This document shows, piece after piece, positions 24,557-35,963 of a stretch of 64,000 bases of DNA; within the stretch, counting starts at the first letter, position 1; every line of letters begins with the position of its first letter. The notes under the pieces were generated by a model. That model worked only from the letters and a program-made list of their open reading frames with translations. It made no database searches and was not told the origin of the DNA. Source of the stretch: Capsicum annuum. Its lineage: Eukaryota; Streptophyta; Magnoliopsida; Solanales; Solanaceae. The position numbers and the translations under genes are program-made. The stretch is from contig NC_061114.1 in assembly GCF_002878395.1 (NCBI RefSeq), positions 164,849,100 through 164,913,099 on the forward strand, read 5' to 3'.

Positions 24557-25440
24557 TGTCATGACCCAAAATAGATATGTGATGGCACTTGTCACACCCT
24601 CCAGACATGTAAGCCTAACCCTATCCAATGAACATGAACATAATGAAATCAAGAGCAAAAGCAGAAGAATAGAAGTAATTCTAGTGTGTATGTTATATAT
24701 ATATGTAAGACAGAAGTCTCAAAGATACATTCCAAGTTTGGTTGTCACTAGTACGAGCCTCTAGTATAAATTAAGAGTAATAATAGTTATCTAAAGTATC
24801 TTAAATACAATGAAAAGCATAAAATAAAAAAAGGTAGAGATTCGAATAAGCATGGAGTCTGTCAGCACTACCAAGCTCTTCACATTGTCAATGTAGAAAA
24901 AAAATAATCTACAAGTTGATACTCGATCCAATACTTGCATGGGATACAGAAAATAAAAAGAAGAAAAAAAGAAAAGATGAGTACAAAGCCATATTTACTC
25001 GGTAACCGTCGTCGATACAGACCTTGATCCATGGCGATGGCGAGAATTACCACCCCAACTACCCAACGTTTTCCAACAATCAATAATCTAGTATATAAAT
25101 CACTTTATCGTAATCAGGATAATCTAACTTAACTATCAATAGACAAATCATAAATGGGGTAGGAACTTCAATATAGATGAGTCAACACTAATCGTTCTTA
25201 TGATCAACAATTTAAGGGAAGTTGTTTACGAAGGAGACTCATTAACACATATAATATGCTAAATCGATTTTAATCAACAAGTATTACGGGATGAAATTGG
25301 GAGAGTGCATATATAAAAGTGTATTACAGGCTACCAAAAGGTGTTACACAACTAGCTCTCCGATCAAACCACCAACATACCTCATGTATCATAATGCCTG
25401 AACCTCCCAACCAATTTGACATGATATAAGATAATATAAT
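24557..25440 (-). repeat. Gypsy (Tekay-like) LTR remnant
   Basis: The plus strand reads TGTCATGACCCAAAATAGA then 'gtgatggcac' and 'gacatgtaagcc'. This is the reverse complement of the 3' end pattern seen at 5600-5648 (ggtgccatcatgac...ggatcgtgaca). The LTR 3' end is at 24557 and the remnant fades before 25441. It truncates the hAT element. Confidence 0.5.
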
Positions 25441-26577
25441 TGTTATACCTCTTTTTAACACGGTTCAAACCGAGGTACAACATATTGGAAACTTCTAAAT
25501 AAAATTGAAGGAAGTCGCCACCTAATTAATTCTATGGTGAATTAGAACACCTATTATAAAATAAGTGATCTAACAAATAAAGACTTCATTTTAGGTCTAC
25601 GCAATTTAAAATTCTAGGTAAGGATTCTAATTAACCTAAAGGGAAGGAATTAGGCATCCTAAAGGATCTGTTAACTACGGTTAACCGGTCAAAAATAGAT
25701 TAGATAAAGAAAACAAATATTAAATTAAGAAAAGATATAGGTGAGGCATATAAAATATGCTAATTATTTAAAGAAAAGATTGAAAAAAAAAAAAACTTTA
25801 GAAAGATTTATCCGCTCTTCGAAAATTATCAAAAAAAAATCCTAAAAAAATGCATCCTTATTATGGTCTAAAGATAGTTACTTCAAATCATTTTTCTTAC
25901 AAGATATAAAAGGCTTTCAATTAATAATTAAAAAAAGGTTAGTTAAGAAACTTCACATTTTTTATTCTAAAAAAAGGACTCTTTTGCTTCTAAAAATAAA
26001 TTAAATTTTATAAAAATAGATTAGTAATTCTACACTAAAATACATTTATTTAAATCTCAATGAGTTGAGAATTTATATTTATATTTTTTACTTAAAGACT
26101 CATGTAATAAAATATTTTTTCTTATTTGAAACCCTACAAAAAGCCTTGTGGAATCAAATTGGTAAAATTATAATTTTTATTTAAGATTGATGACAACGGA
26201 ATTGATTTACCATATCTAAAATAATTATGGTCAATTTCTGAGTCTAGCGATGATAAATTCACCTACCGCAAAAAATCTATATTTTATTAATTCGACACTA
26301 ATAACTAATGAGAAACTAATTTAATTCTAAAGACAAGGCAATTTGTTCTAAAAGGTATGTTTTAACCTATCAAATTTTAAATTTTTAATGATATAAATTA
26401 AATGTCGAAGCCTAGTGATGATGCTAAAATCAATATTCAAAGGGAGCAAGGATGAAAACAGTTAAATTTACGATCATATTCAACGATTTATACTAGTTCA
26501 AATAAAGCAGACAAACCAAAAATTCCGAATAATAATGTGCAAAAATGTTTAAATATAAATAATAATTAGTGTCTACA
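25441..26577 (-). repeat. LTR-like unit with TGTAGACAC...ATAACA ends
   Basis: On the minus strand it starts TGTAGACACTAATT and ends AAAGAGGTATAACA, 1137 bp. It includes the 'gaattaggcatcct...aggatc' and 'gaagtcgccacctaatta' blocks typical of Ogre-lineage LTR ends. Flanking pentamers (ATAAT / GAGAA) do not match and no primer site follows, so it may be part of a truncated element rather than a solo LTR. Confidence 0.5.
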
Positions 26578-26796
26578 GAGAAAAAATAAAGCTCGAAAGA
26601 GGGAAAGAGGCACTAGACTGCTAGACAAAAATGTGTAATGATATATTTGTTCGCTTCTCTAATTTGGACAGAGATGAAGTCAAGCCAAGAGACTCCAAAC
26701 GCGCTCCCGAGTGCACATGTGAAATAAAAAGAAAAAAAAAAGATTAGAAGACAATTCAAATTTCAATAAATAAATGAAACATGAGATAAAGAAAAG

Positions 26797-28216
26797 ACGG
26801 AATACATATATAAACCCCTGAACTATTTCACTTTTCCCGTATAGGCACCTCAATTAAGTCAGGTACCTATTGAACCCTTTATTCCTTCACAAATTGAGCC
26901 CAATTTACTGACGTGGCAAAAAATGTGAACTGCGTGTAATACACACGCTGATGATGTGGCAAAGTGGCGAATTAAATAACGATACGTGGCATTTAACTTA
27001 AAATAATCATAAAAATAATTTTCTAATATAATTAAATCTAACTTTTTTAAAAAAAAAATATCATTAATACACCCCCTCCCTCCACTGCAGCCTACCTCAT
27101 CTTCTCCCCACCCCCCACTCCCCCTTTTTCCTTCCAAACACACAGACCCCATTTTCCTTTTCTTCTTCACAATCTCACAAACACACACACATGACTCTCA
27201 CAAAACAGGGGTACCAAAACACACACTACACTTACTGATAAACACACACAACACAACGACTCAATTGAGAAGGAAGAAAAAATTCCCAAAAAAGAAAATT
27301 GCTTCTTCTTCTTCGGACACACACAAACGCGATTTCAGAGAGACAGAAGAGGTCATTGTTGAAAACTTCATTTTCCTTTTTTTCTTTTCTTCTTCTTAAT
27401 GCACAGCACACACACATCGAAACAATTTCTCCATTCACACACAAATCGCACACACACACACATTGACTGAAATCCGAAAACACAAGAAAAATAAAAAATC
27501 GATCAAAAAGGAAAGAAGAAAAGGGTGAGAAGATTCAGTGGATTTCCAGTTGATTTAAGAGTTTTTTGATCAGTTTTCAAGTTTCTCCGGCGAAACTTTT
27601 TACTGGAATTGACTCTAATTAGTCAACGGAGGACGTGTGTAATTGAAGATGAAAAAAAAGTCAACTAGTGTGACTATCTTCTTCACGATGCATTTATTCC
27701 ATCGAATTTTAAAGATCAAGAAGACACATTGATAGCCATGATGAAAAAAAGCACCAATCGATGAACAAAATCTAATTGATAGCATATATTTTCTAACTTT
27801 TCACACCTATTTCATCATTAATTTAATGTCTAAAATACAAATTTGTAATTTATAATAGAGAGAAAGATGAAAAAGAAGAGAAAGATGAAAAAGAAAAATG
27901 GAGAAGAAGAAGAGCAGCAGAATTTAATGAAGAAGGAGAGAAATTATTTTTTAAAAATAAAAAATCATGAGAAAGGAGAAAATAAAGAAAAATAAAAAAG
28001 ATAAAGAGATTTAAAAAAAAAAGCTAAAATTTAATGTTTCACGCTCTCAAATAGCGTGCAGTGCACGCACTATGCTAAATCAGCGTCATGTCAGCAAATT
28101 AGGCTTAATTGAAATCATTTGTGAAGGAGTAAAGGGTTCAATAGGTACGTGGCCTAATTGAGGTGCTTATACGGAAAAAGTCAAATAGTTGAGGGGCTTG
28201 CAAATGTATTAAGCCT
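26797..28216. mobile_element. Non-autonomous Mutator-like element (MULE)
   Basis: Long terminal inverted repeats: the left end reads GGAATACATATATAAACCCC, and the right end, reversed, reads GGCTTAATACATTTGCAAGC. Both continue with 'ccgtataggcacctcaatta' and 'cctattgaaccctttattcc' for about 125 bp. The 9-bp flanks are AAAGAAAAG (26788-26796) and AAAGAAAAT (28217-28225), 8 of 9 identical, fitting Mutator. The interior (27060-27660) is a CA/CT-rich, transcript-leader-like sequence with no transposase, possibly captured. Confidence 0.8.
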
Positions 28217-30544
28217 AAAGAAAATATAACATAAGACATAAATTGTAGGTCGTATGTAGAATCATTTTTTTTTTTAGAAATGAGAGCAAATTGCTATGCC
28301 AAGAAGAATTTACACACTCGCAAACGCATACTCCTTCTCTAATATTTTGGACTACCATAAGAGAATGGTATAAGTATGTGCATCAAACAAACTGACTCAA
28401 GCTGTAAAATCAGTAACATTGAACTATATATCCTTCGAAAGACAAATATATGCAAGCACATTTCACGGCTATCACTACTATTTTGTACCCAGTGTTGCGG
28501 CTAACGAGAAATAGTCACCTATTCCTATCAAACAATATACTAAATATTCTAAGATTTAAGTTTTAAAACAAATCACATTTTTCCCTCAAATGGACGTTAC
28601 TTCAAATACATATCATGTCATAATTACGATGCGTCCTTTTTAACCTTGAAACAGAACATATTAAAGATTAGAAAATGTTATGGAAAGTTGGAAACAAGAT
28701 TCTACTTAACAAGCTTCTCATGAATCTAAAGCACCCTTTCAAAAAAATGTCATCCCTATGTTTCAAAGACTAAAACAATAACAAATGTTAACTCAAAATC
28801 ATATTTAGTTACGTATATTAAAGAAACACTGCAGCTGGAAAAAGAGGTGATTAGAGCCCTGAGAACGTCTGAAAATAAATGCAAAAATAGACTTCAAACT
28901 GACTTAAACCCGAGCTGAACATGAGTGACCTTATCACTTGACTACGAAGAAGTAAATAGTCCATTAGAAGGATAAAAGCGAGATGACGCAGGCCAAATAC
29001 ATTATAGACACCATTTTTACCATATATAAGCTAAGAATGATGAATGAAAATCTCAAAAGTGTTTGGTCATGACTTTTGAGTAAAACTTTAAAAAACCTTT
29101 TCTAAACTAAAAAAAAAAATAGATTTGTCTCCAATCTCCTTTATGACAATGAGCAGAATGCATATACAAAAGATAACAGAGAGGTTTTAACAAAAAAAGC
29201 ATACACCTGGGAACAAATGTTAATAGTAGCATGCTAGAGGGACCAGACAAATTTTAACATGTACTAAGACACCATGGTCTATACAAACTAGACTCTCATT
29301 TTTAAACAAGTAATGAACTATATTTAAAGAAAAGTTTCAAGATTATGTAATCTCCTTTAGTACTAAAATAAGCACATTGTAGGATGACTCTTTAAACTAA
29401 ACCAAGTTCCACTTACCTAATCTTCCAACAATGAATACATGGAGTAGTTACAAATAATTATTAGTGATGCCCTTGCTCATTCTAATGCTATTGAAAGTAC
29501 CGAAAGGTTGGTTCATAGTCAGAGAATTAGCAACATAGCATCTACGCTATTGGAACTACCAAAAGAGAGTCATCACAGCAAGTTAAGATTCCTAGTTTTT
29601 TTTTAAAAACAATACTTTAGCAAATGGAGAGCTGCCAAAAAGTTGCAGAACATATATCCATGACACAAAAAAGGATCAGCCTATCAATACAACAAATATG
29701 TAGAAATCAGACAGAAGCGAGAGAGGAGCACGAATAACCAGAAAATGATAGCCTATCTTTACCTATTCAAGGTATAAAGATCAAAGGAAACATTCAAAAC
29801 ATGGCATATCAATAGAAAAAAATTCTATAGCGAAGGTGTATAGTGAACTGATATGTCTCCTAACCCTTTAAAAATTGCTTTCTGTAACAAAAAGAGGTTG
29901 TCGGTATCGTGCAAACATACGAACTAAACATATACGTAGCTAATTAATTATTATCACATTAAAGCATCTGAATCGAGATCAAAATAACCTTAAATAGTTC
30001 AACTTGAGCATATACCAGAATACTTAAAGCTTCATGGGGTTCGTTCAAAATTAATCCAAAATTGAAAATAGTCTATAAGCTACTAGCAGACATATACACA
30101 AATCAAAACGATGCAAGAATACCTCTTTTGAGTTCGCACTCATAACTAGCAAAACACAACAGTCAACTTTGTTTGAAACTTCAAACTTTAAACGTTCTAT
30201 TCTAGCCAAAAAAAAATTCACAAACATATCATCTAATGAGAACAAAATCAAATTAGCAGAAAACAAATTCAGTTTTACAATTTATGCCTCAAAATCAGTC
30301 AGCTATCATCTCAACTAACCACCGATAAACAGTTAACAAAACTAAGGTAACATAATTTAGACGAGAAAGGGTTTACTGAAGCTAATCCTCAAGTTATGAA
30401 CTCTTTATGAGCACATCATTCACAATATAACAAAATGAGCAGAAACTGCTACACATTTTGCAGCAAAATCACATCGAATAAAACGGCTAATTTCAAATCA
30501 AACGTGCAGAATCTAAAAATGAGTAAATAAGGAGCGAGTATTAC
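28217..30544 (-). other. Low-repeat region, intron-like on the minus strand
   Basis: No transposon ends and no conserved coding stretch. On the minus strand the sequence is T-rich and intron-like and follows a possible splice donor at 30544. A tRNA-like box pair lies at about 28895-28950. The minus-strand frame at 30266-30051 shows no known domain. If a gene starts at 30.7 kb on the minus strand, its coding exons are not recognisable here. Confidence 0.35.
28895..28950 (-). repeat. tRNA-like A/B-box pair, possible SINE head
   Basis: The minus strand reads TAGTCAAGTGATAAGG and, about 20 bases on, TCGGGTTTAAGTC. These resemble A and B boxes of RNA polymerase III promoters at tRNA-like spacing. 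No clear target duplications or poly-A/T tail seen; a weak candidate. Confidence 0.25.
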
Positions 30545-30735
30545 CGGATATTGTGCAGCAAACTAGGGACTCCAACGTCAAATTTTGATGAGATTGCAAC
30601 CTCTTCAACTCGAACTCGAGCTCGTATTTTGGATAGAGAGCAAGTGAATAAAGAGGAAATAGTAGTATGAACTAATAGTTGGTGCTAATTTTTTATAATT
30701 CCTGGTGATTCTTTCTTCTTGTTTTTTTTCATAAA
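30545..30735 (-). other. Putative first (5'-untranslated) exon with splice donor
   Basis: Downstream of the TATA box the minus strand gives about 190 bp ending TATCCG, then GTAATACTC, a good donor at 30544-30543. No ATG opens a long frame in it. The following 2.3 kb is T-rich like a plant intron. Which gene it served is unknown; an LTR leader is the alternative. Confidence 0.35.
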
Positions 30736-30758
30736 AAACAAAACACGACCCAAGGGCT

Positions 30759-30768
30759 CCTTTTATAG
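30759..30768 (-). promoter_or_regulatory. TATA box, CTATAAAAGG
   Basis: The minus strand has GGCTATAAAAGGAGCCC, a textbook plant TATA box. About 30 bp downstream begins an A/C-rich leader with TCTTTATTCACTTGCTCTC. Distance and composition fit a real core promoter. It might belong to an unidentified LTR instead of a gene. Confidence 0.5.
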
Positions 30769-31248
30769 CCAAAAATTGAAGGGCCGTTGCAAGAGCTCTC
30801 AATAGAGGCTCCAAGAATTCAAATTTTGAATTCTTAGAAAGCTCAAATCACAAAGAGACACAAAGAAACCAAATTAGAAGAAGAGAACGCTTGAATTTTT
30901 AGATTGATGTGAATGTGAATGGGATAAAAGGGCCTTTTGAAGGCATTCACTTTTAGACCAATAGAATTAAGGGGAGTAACAATCCCAACTCCTGCAGTCC
31001 TTCATACTTTTCAACTTTACAGGGGTAGCAGGGCAGTGGAAATCTCTTTGGGGTCTGATTTAACCTGAAAAGGCTATTGAAATGATATAAAGTGGAGGAG
31101 AAGGCTGAAGACCATCGAATTTTCCATTATCCGGTGGTCTAGTAGAGTATGTTGCTTGCAGAAAGGAAAAGGAGGAACCAATATTTTTCATGTTGAAGTT
31201 TGTTTACATTTAAACGATGGAGAATAAGTGAAATGTTAGGGGGGTTAA

Positions 31249-32232
31249 GGGTGTGTTTGGTATGAGCAAGTTAATTTCTTACTTGTTTTCTTATGTTTGG
31301 TCAGTGGATGAAAAATATTTTTTGAAAAATATTTTCTAAGTATTTGGTTGGTGAACGAAAAAATATTTTTTAAAAAATACATTTTAGTGTTTAGTTAAAG
31401 TGTAAAAATACATTTTAGAATTTTTTAAAAAAAAATAAATTAAAAAAAATTAAATCCTTTTTAGAGAAGAGGGTTGGTACGTGGGTGGGTGAGGGTGTCA
31501 GAATAGGTAGTAAAGGTGGGATAAGAAAAAGTTTAGAATTTTTTTTGTAAAAAAAAATTAAAAAATTAGCGTGGGGAAGGGGTGAGAGGCGGGGGTTAGT
31601 AGGAGTTGGGGGTCAGGGTAGGGGAGTGAGGGGGAAGGGGGGAGAAAAAATTGAATTTTTTTAAAAATAAATTAATTTTTTTCGAGGTTGGGGGTGGGGG
31701 AAGGGGAGGGATGAGAAAGGAGGTTGGTAAGGAGGGGGGTAGAGGGCAAGAGAAAAGTTTTGATTTTTAATAAAATGTAGATATTATTTTTGGAAAGGGG
31801 TTGGTAGGAGTAGGGGTGGGGTGGGGGTAGGGGATGGACTAAGAAAAAATTTTGAAATAATTTTTAAAATAATTGAATTTTGGGGGTGGGGGTGGGGGTG
31901 GGGGTAGGGATAGGGGTAGAGGGTAGGGGTAGGGGTAGGGGTAGGGGGTGGGGTGGGAGTACTGATAGGGGTGGTGTCAGGGTGATAGGGTATTGGGGGC
32001 GGAGGGCGGGGTAGATGTTTTGAGAATTGTATGAAAATTTCAACTTTAAAGTGAGGTTGAAAGAGAGTTTTGAAAAATATTTTCCTTACTTTTTGAAGGG
32101 AAGTTATTTTCCTTAGATTTAAGGAAAATAAGTAGGTTTAGAAAATATTTTCCAAAACATATAAGTCAATCAAACATAAGAAAACTGGAAAATATTTTCT
32201 GAAAAATGTTTTTCTTCATACCAAACACACCC
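31249..32232. mobile_element. PIF/Harbinger-type MITE with G-rich core
   Basis: Ends are inverted: GGGTGTGTTTGGTATGA on the left and its complement at 32216-32232, both flanked by TAA (31246-31248, 32233-32235). The 3-bp TAA/TTA duplication and the GGGTGTGTTTGG end fit Tourist/PIF elements. The subterminal 'gaaaaatattttctgaaaaa' blocks are also inverted. There is no coding capacity. Confidence 0.8.
31560..32010 (+). repeat. G-run minisatellite inside the MITE
   Basis: Dozens of GGGG runs separated by one to three bases. The densest part, 31880-31985, is built of GGGGTGGGGGTAGGGGTAGG-like units. This far exceeds the minimum for intramolecular G-quadruplexes. Confidence 0.85.
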
Positions 32233-32235
32233 TAA

Positions 32236-33019
32236 GGGTGTGAGAAGCGATGGGCCGGGTCGGGTATGATTTAAACAATAGGGGTATTGGGCTGGGACTG
32301 GATGGGTTTTGGGAATTTTGGGTCGGTTTTAATTGGGTTTTCAAAGCTGAGAATTAATTAAAGAGATCGGCCCAAACGAATAAATGAATTAATCTAATTC
32401 TCCCCAATCGATTTTATTTAACTAATTTAGCGATACTTATTTTGTGTGATTAATTTAACGTGTGTGTATATATAGATATATATATATATAAAAATAAAAA
32501 TAAAGTAAATTTGTAAAAAAAATATGATACTATAGCAAGGATTAATTTAGTACGCTACCATATATATATATTACTCGTTTTAGAAAAATTAATGAAATAA
32601 TAATTTAAAATATATTTATGTATTATTTTTTAGCGAATTTATAAGATGCAAAGATAAGAAAATATCATTTTTCAACCTATTAATATAAAAAAAAATAAGA
32701 TAAATGTATTGGAAAAATATTCAAGAATTTTAAGCATCAAGAAATTAATTTTATGAAAAGAAGAGCCAAAATTGGATGTCAATAGTAATGACGTGAAATG
32801 AATGCTCAAACATAATATCATAAATAAGGTTCTATCATGGCCATAAATTGCAAGAGTAAATACTAACACAATACCAAAATCATACCAAGGAATGTCAATA
32901 CAATGCAAATAATGCAATGCAATATACTGATGATGGAGGGATAATGATGAATATTTAAAAGTTATCACATATCTTTTTACATACATCTACCAAGCAATGT
33001 TGTTCCTAAAGTAGGATTT
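32236..33019. other. AT-rich spacer
   Basis: Contains (AT)n at 32466-32491 and 32560-32571. The minus-strand frame at 32986-32672 has no recognisable domain. Otherwise nothing seen. Confidence 0.4.
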
Positions 33020-33807
33020 GTTGGGGGGTCACAATTCATATATTTTTTCTAATATCAAATCCACTTCTCCGGTTAGTATTCACTGATCAAGATTAACACA
33101 ATAGCTCATACACCTCTCCATCTAATATTCACGGATCAAGGTTACCACAATATCTCATAAAAATGTCTCAATCAACCTCGTTGGTAAGTGACCTTCGTCC
33201 AAAGATTTTATAAAAAATATCATTTTTTCGAATGAAAAGAACCTTAGTGGTATCAATATCATGAACATGTATGAATGATATGAGAATGATACGCTTACAA
33301 CTAAAACAGAATGAATCAATTCATTACAAATATAAGTGAGCTCATAATCAACTATATATGACAATGTTCTGTGATGTAAATTATCGTAGGACACCTCTAC
33401 TATAACTAAACATTTTTGACATCACTAATATCATTTAAAATTCCTCATTTGGTCTGATCAATATGATAAAGGCAATCTAATGCACTACCATAGTCTATAA
33501 TAACAGGTCACATCCTTACTTGGTGACATAATAATAAATATGATAATTAAATGCACAATTATAGTCAATAATATCTCACTTAAGCCCCCACTCAGGTATC
33601 ACCACAATATATACTCCAAATCAATAATAATATGCACATAAATTCCCCACTTGGGCACACAATAATAATAATTTCTCAAGTCAATAATAATGTTTATATA
33701 AGCCCCCACACGAGCAATCATGACAATAACAATAATTTCAAAGATAATATATCATGAAGCTACTCAAACCTAACTTATTTCATACGATAAGTCTCATCCA
33801 CTATTAC

Positions 33808-34230
33808 TATTAGGGTTTTTGTTCTGATTTTCTTATCAAATTTAAGTTTTACTTTTTCTTGGAAAGAAAGTAAAAGTAACCATAATTACTTTTACTTTTA
33901 TTGAAAGAAAAATATAAAACTTTTTCATATTTGGCTAACCTCTTTCTAAGTGGAAAGGTTTCGGAACTCTATAAATAAGACCCTTCCTTCTCATAGAATA
34001 ACACAATAGCATCCACAATGTAGTCGTTAAAAGAGTCTTTGTTTAGGGGGAGATTTCTCCCAATAGGTTTTATGTTTTTCAATATTAGTTTTTCATGTGT
34101 AGGATGATTGGCCAAATAATATCAATAATATGTCATTTTAGTATATTTTTATTTGTCATCTGAATTATCACCATATTGATTCGCAAACTTTAAACTTCCG
34201 CATGATGCCCTTTCGATTTCGACCCCAACA
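33808..34230 (+). mobile_element. Copia-type solo LTR nested in the gypsy LTR
   Basis: Perfect 5-bp duplication ATTAC at 33803-33807 and 34231-34235. It starts TATTAGGG (mutated from TGTTAGGG) and ends CCCCAACA, 423 bp. A TATA box, TATAAATA, is at 33970-33977 with a leader after it. Confidence 0.8.
33970..33977 (+). promoter_or_regulatory. TATA box of the Copia solo LTR
   Basis: CTCTATAAATAAGACCC lies in the middle of the LTR, where the U3/R boundary is expected. Confidence 0.6.
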
Positions 34231-35476
34231 ATTACAAGTCCATTTATACTCTAAATACTCTCTAAAGCTCGATCATTCTATCTCTAACAAATAATAACAT
34301 AATTATTCTCTAAAGGTCATTAATCCCCGATCATCACAAAAAAGCCCACTAAGCAAGATTCATGCTCTAAAATAGGCATCCAATATCAATTATTTAAGGT
34401 CACTACGTTATCTCTCTACATTTTACTCTAAGGATATTTACAAGTAGTAATTACTAACTAAGAAGAAACAATAATCTATGTACAATCCACCAAAAGTTTT
34501 TTGGCACCCGATGCTAATTATTTAACCTAAGCGGGACCCTTAATCCTAAGTAATTCACAATTACAAGTAAACAAGGATACAACATATAAACACTTTGAAA
34601 AAAGTCAAGGTATATCTCAACTTGCCTTGGAAGAAGATCTGCAAGTCAAAACATACTCCACGGCATCAATCGAAAGCTCTACACTCTTGAATCAACACAG
34701 AACATGTTCAATCTATTCAAATATGGCATCTACAAGTCAAAAGGAGTTCAATGATACTCATATAGATTATATTTATTTCAGGTCCAGAATCTACTTTGAA
34801 AATTATTTCCAAAAAATCAAGGATAAAATTGAGATTTTACTTAAGAATATTGCTCCACATGTCAATAGAAGTCTATAGATGAAAACTCACTCAAAAATGA
34901 GTTGAAATTGAACCTCAAATTGAAGAAAATTTGATTTTGTATTTTACCGGTAAAAACTCCAAAATCAGTTTAAAATTAAAAAATTGAAGATGAAAACATG
35001 AATTAACCAATTGAAAATAATGAATTACCAGATTATAAACTCACCAAAAGTTCAGATCTTGAAACCCTCAAAAACGAACATGGAAACTTTGAAAATGGTG
35101 GAATGGGATTTTTTGAATCTCAACTCGGATAGAAATCTAGAAAAAAAGGGATGTATACTCTTTAGAATGAGCAATATGAAGTTATAATCACATATATAAT
35201 GAGTTTACGAGAAAAATGCATCAAGAATCGTCAAAAATGAAATTTTCTAGCTCCTAAAATTTCAAAAATACGAAATGGATTCGATTGGTCTTTTATCTTA
35301 GCGATGGCCGCTAAAACGGTACTTTGTCTGCTAAAGCTGCCTGGTCAAAGAATCAAACTAATGCTAAATTTAGCAGCTCGTTCAAACAGTCAGCGGCCGC
35401 TAAAGCGATTAATCAATCGCTTTAGCGGCTACACCAGAACCAGCAATTTCAAAAAATTAATTTTGACCCTCGAAAT

Positions 35477-35560
35477 TCATCCGAAATCCTGTGAATATGA
35501 ACCAATAGTGAAAATTACTCATCCGAAATCCTGTGAACATGAACCAATAGTGAAAATTAA
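35477..35560 (+). repeat. 42-bp perfect-type tandem duplication
   Basis: Two adjacent 42-bp units beginning TCATCCGAAATCCTGTGAA differ by two or three bases. Confidence 0.9.
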
Positions 35561-35963
35561 TCATATGTTCTGGATCCAATGGAATCATCGGAGTTACGAA
35601 AAAAAGATCATTTACAAAAATTAACCCTCGGTTAACAAATTTTCAAATGGAGGGTCGAAATGCAAAATGAAGGTTCCAAACGGGAACCAACCCTAATACT
35701 AATTCAAACTCGACATTCTCTATCTAATGAAACTTCAGAATCACCATCTGACGCTCGGATCATAAAATACTGACCGAAGTCAAACTAAACCCTTTAATAA
35801 TGTTCAAAATCAAAATCTCATATAATGCATTGGGGATCGTGCCAACCATCCCCACAACTGATCATAAATGTCATAAAACAGCCACGAAAACAGGAAAAGA
35901 TGGTCAAAACTCAGAAATTTCTAAATTTCAATGTGAGGATCATTCAATGCGAGGATCATTACA

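Larger units (their letters stand above)
33020..35963 (-). repeat. Gypsy (Tekay-like) LTR, probably solo
   Basis: On the minus strand it starts TGTAATGATCCTCGCATTG and ends GTGACCCCCCAACA, 2.9 kb including a nested Copia LTR. The 'aatgcgaggatcattaca' start and a block with 'agcggccgctaaagcg' (35391-35406) and 'tcgctttagcggc' (35418-35430) are typical of Solanaceae gypsy LTRs. Flanks GGATT / GGAAG match at only 3 of 5, so the boundaries are tentative. Confidence 0.55.

Noticed and set aside
25441..26577. Solo LTR with target duplication
   Set aside because: Ends look right, but the flanking pentamers ATAAT and GAGAA do not match, so only an LTR-like unit is claimed.
27232..27483. Minus-strand cysteine/valine-rich 83-codon frame
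   Set aside because: Translation of CACACA and CTTCTT repeats inside a MULE; low complexity, not a protein family.
31880..31985. Interstitial telomere repeat
   Set aside because: Units are GGGGTAG/GGGGTGG variants with no TTTAGGG periodicity.
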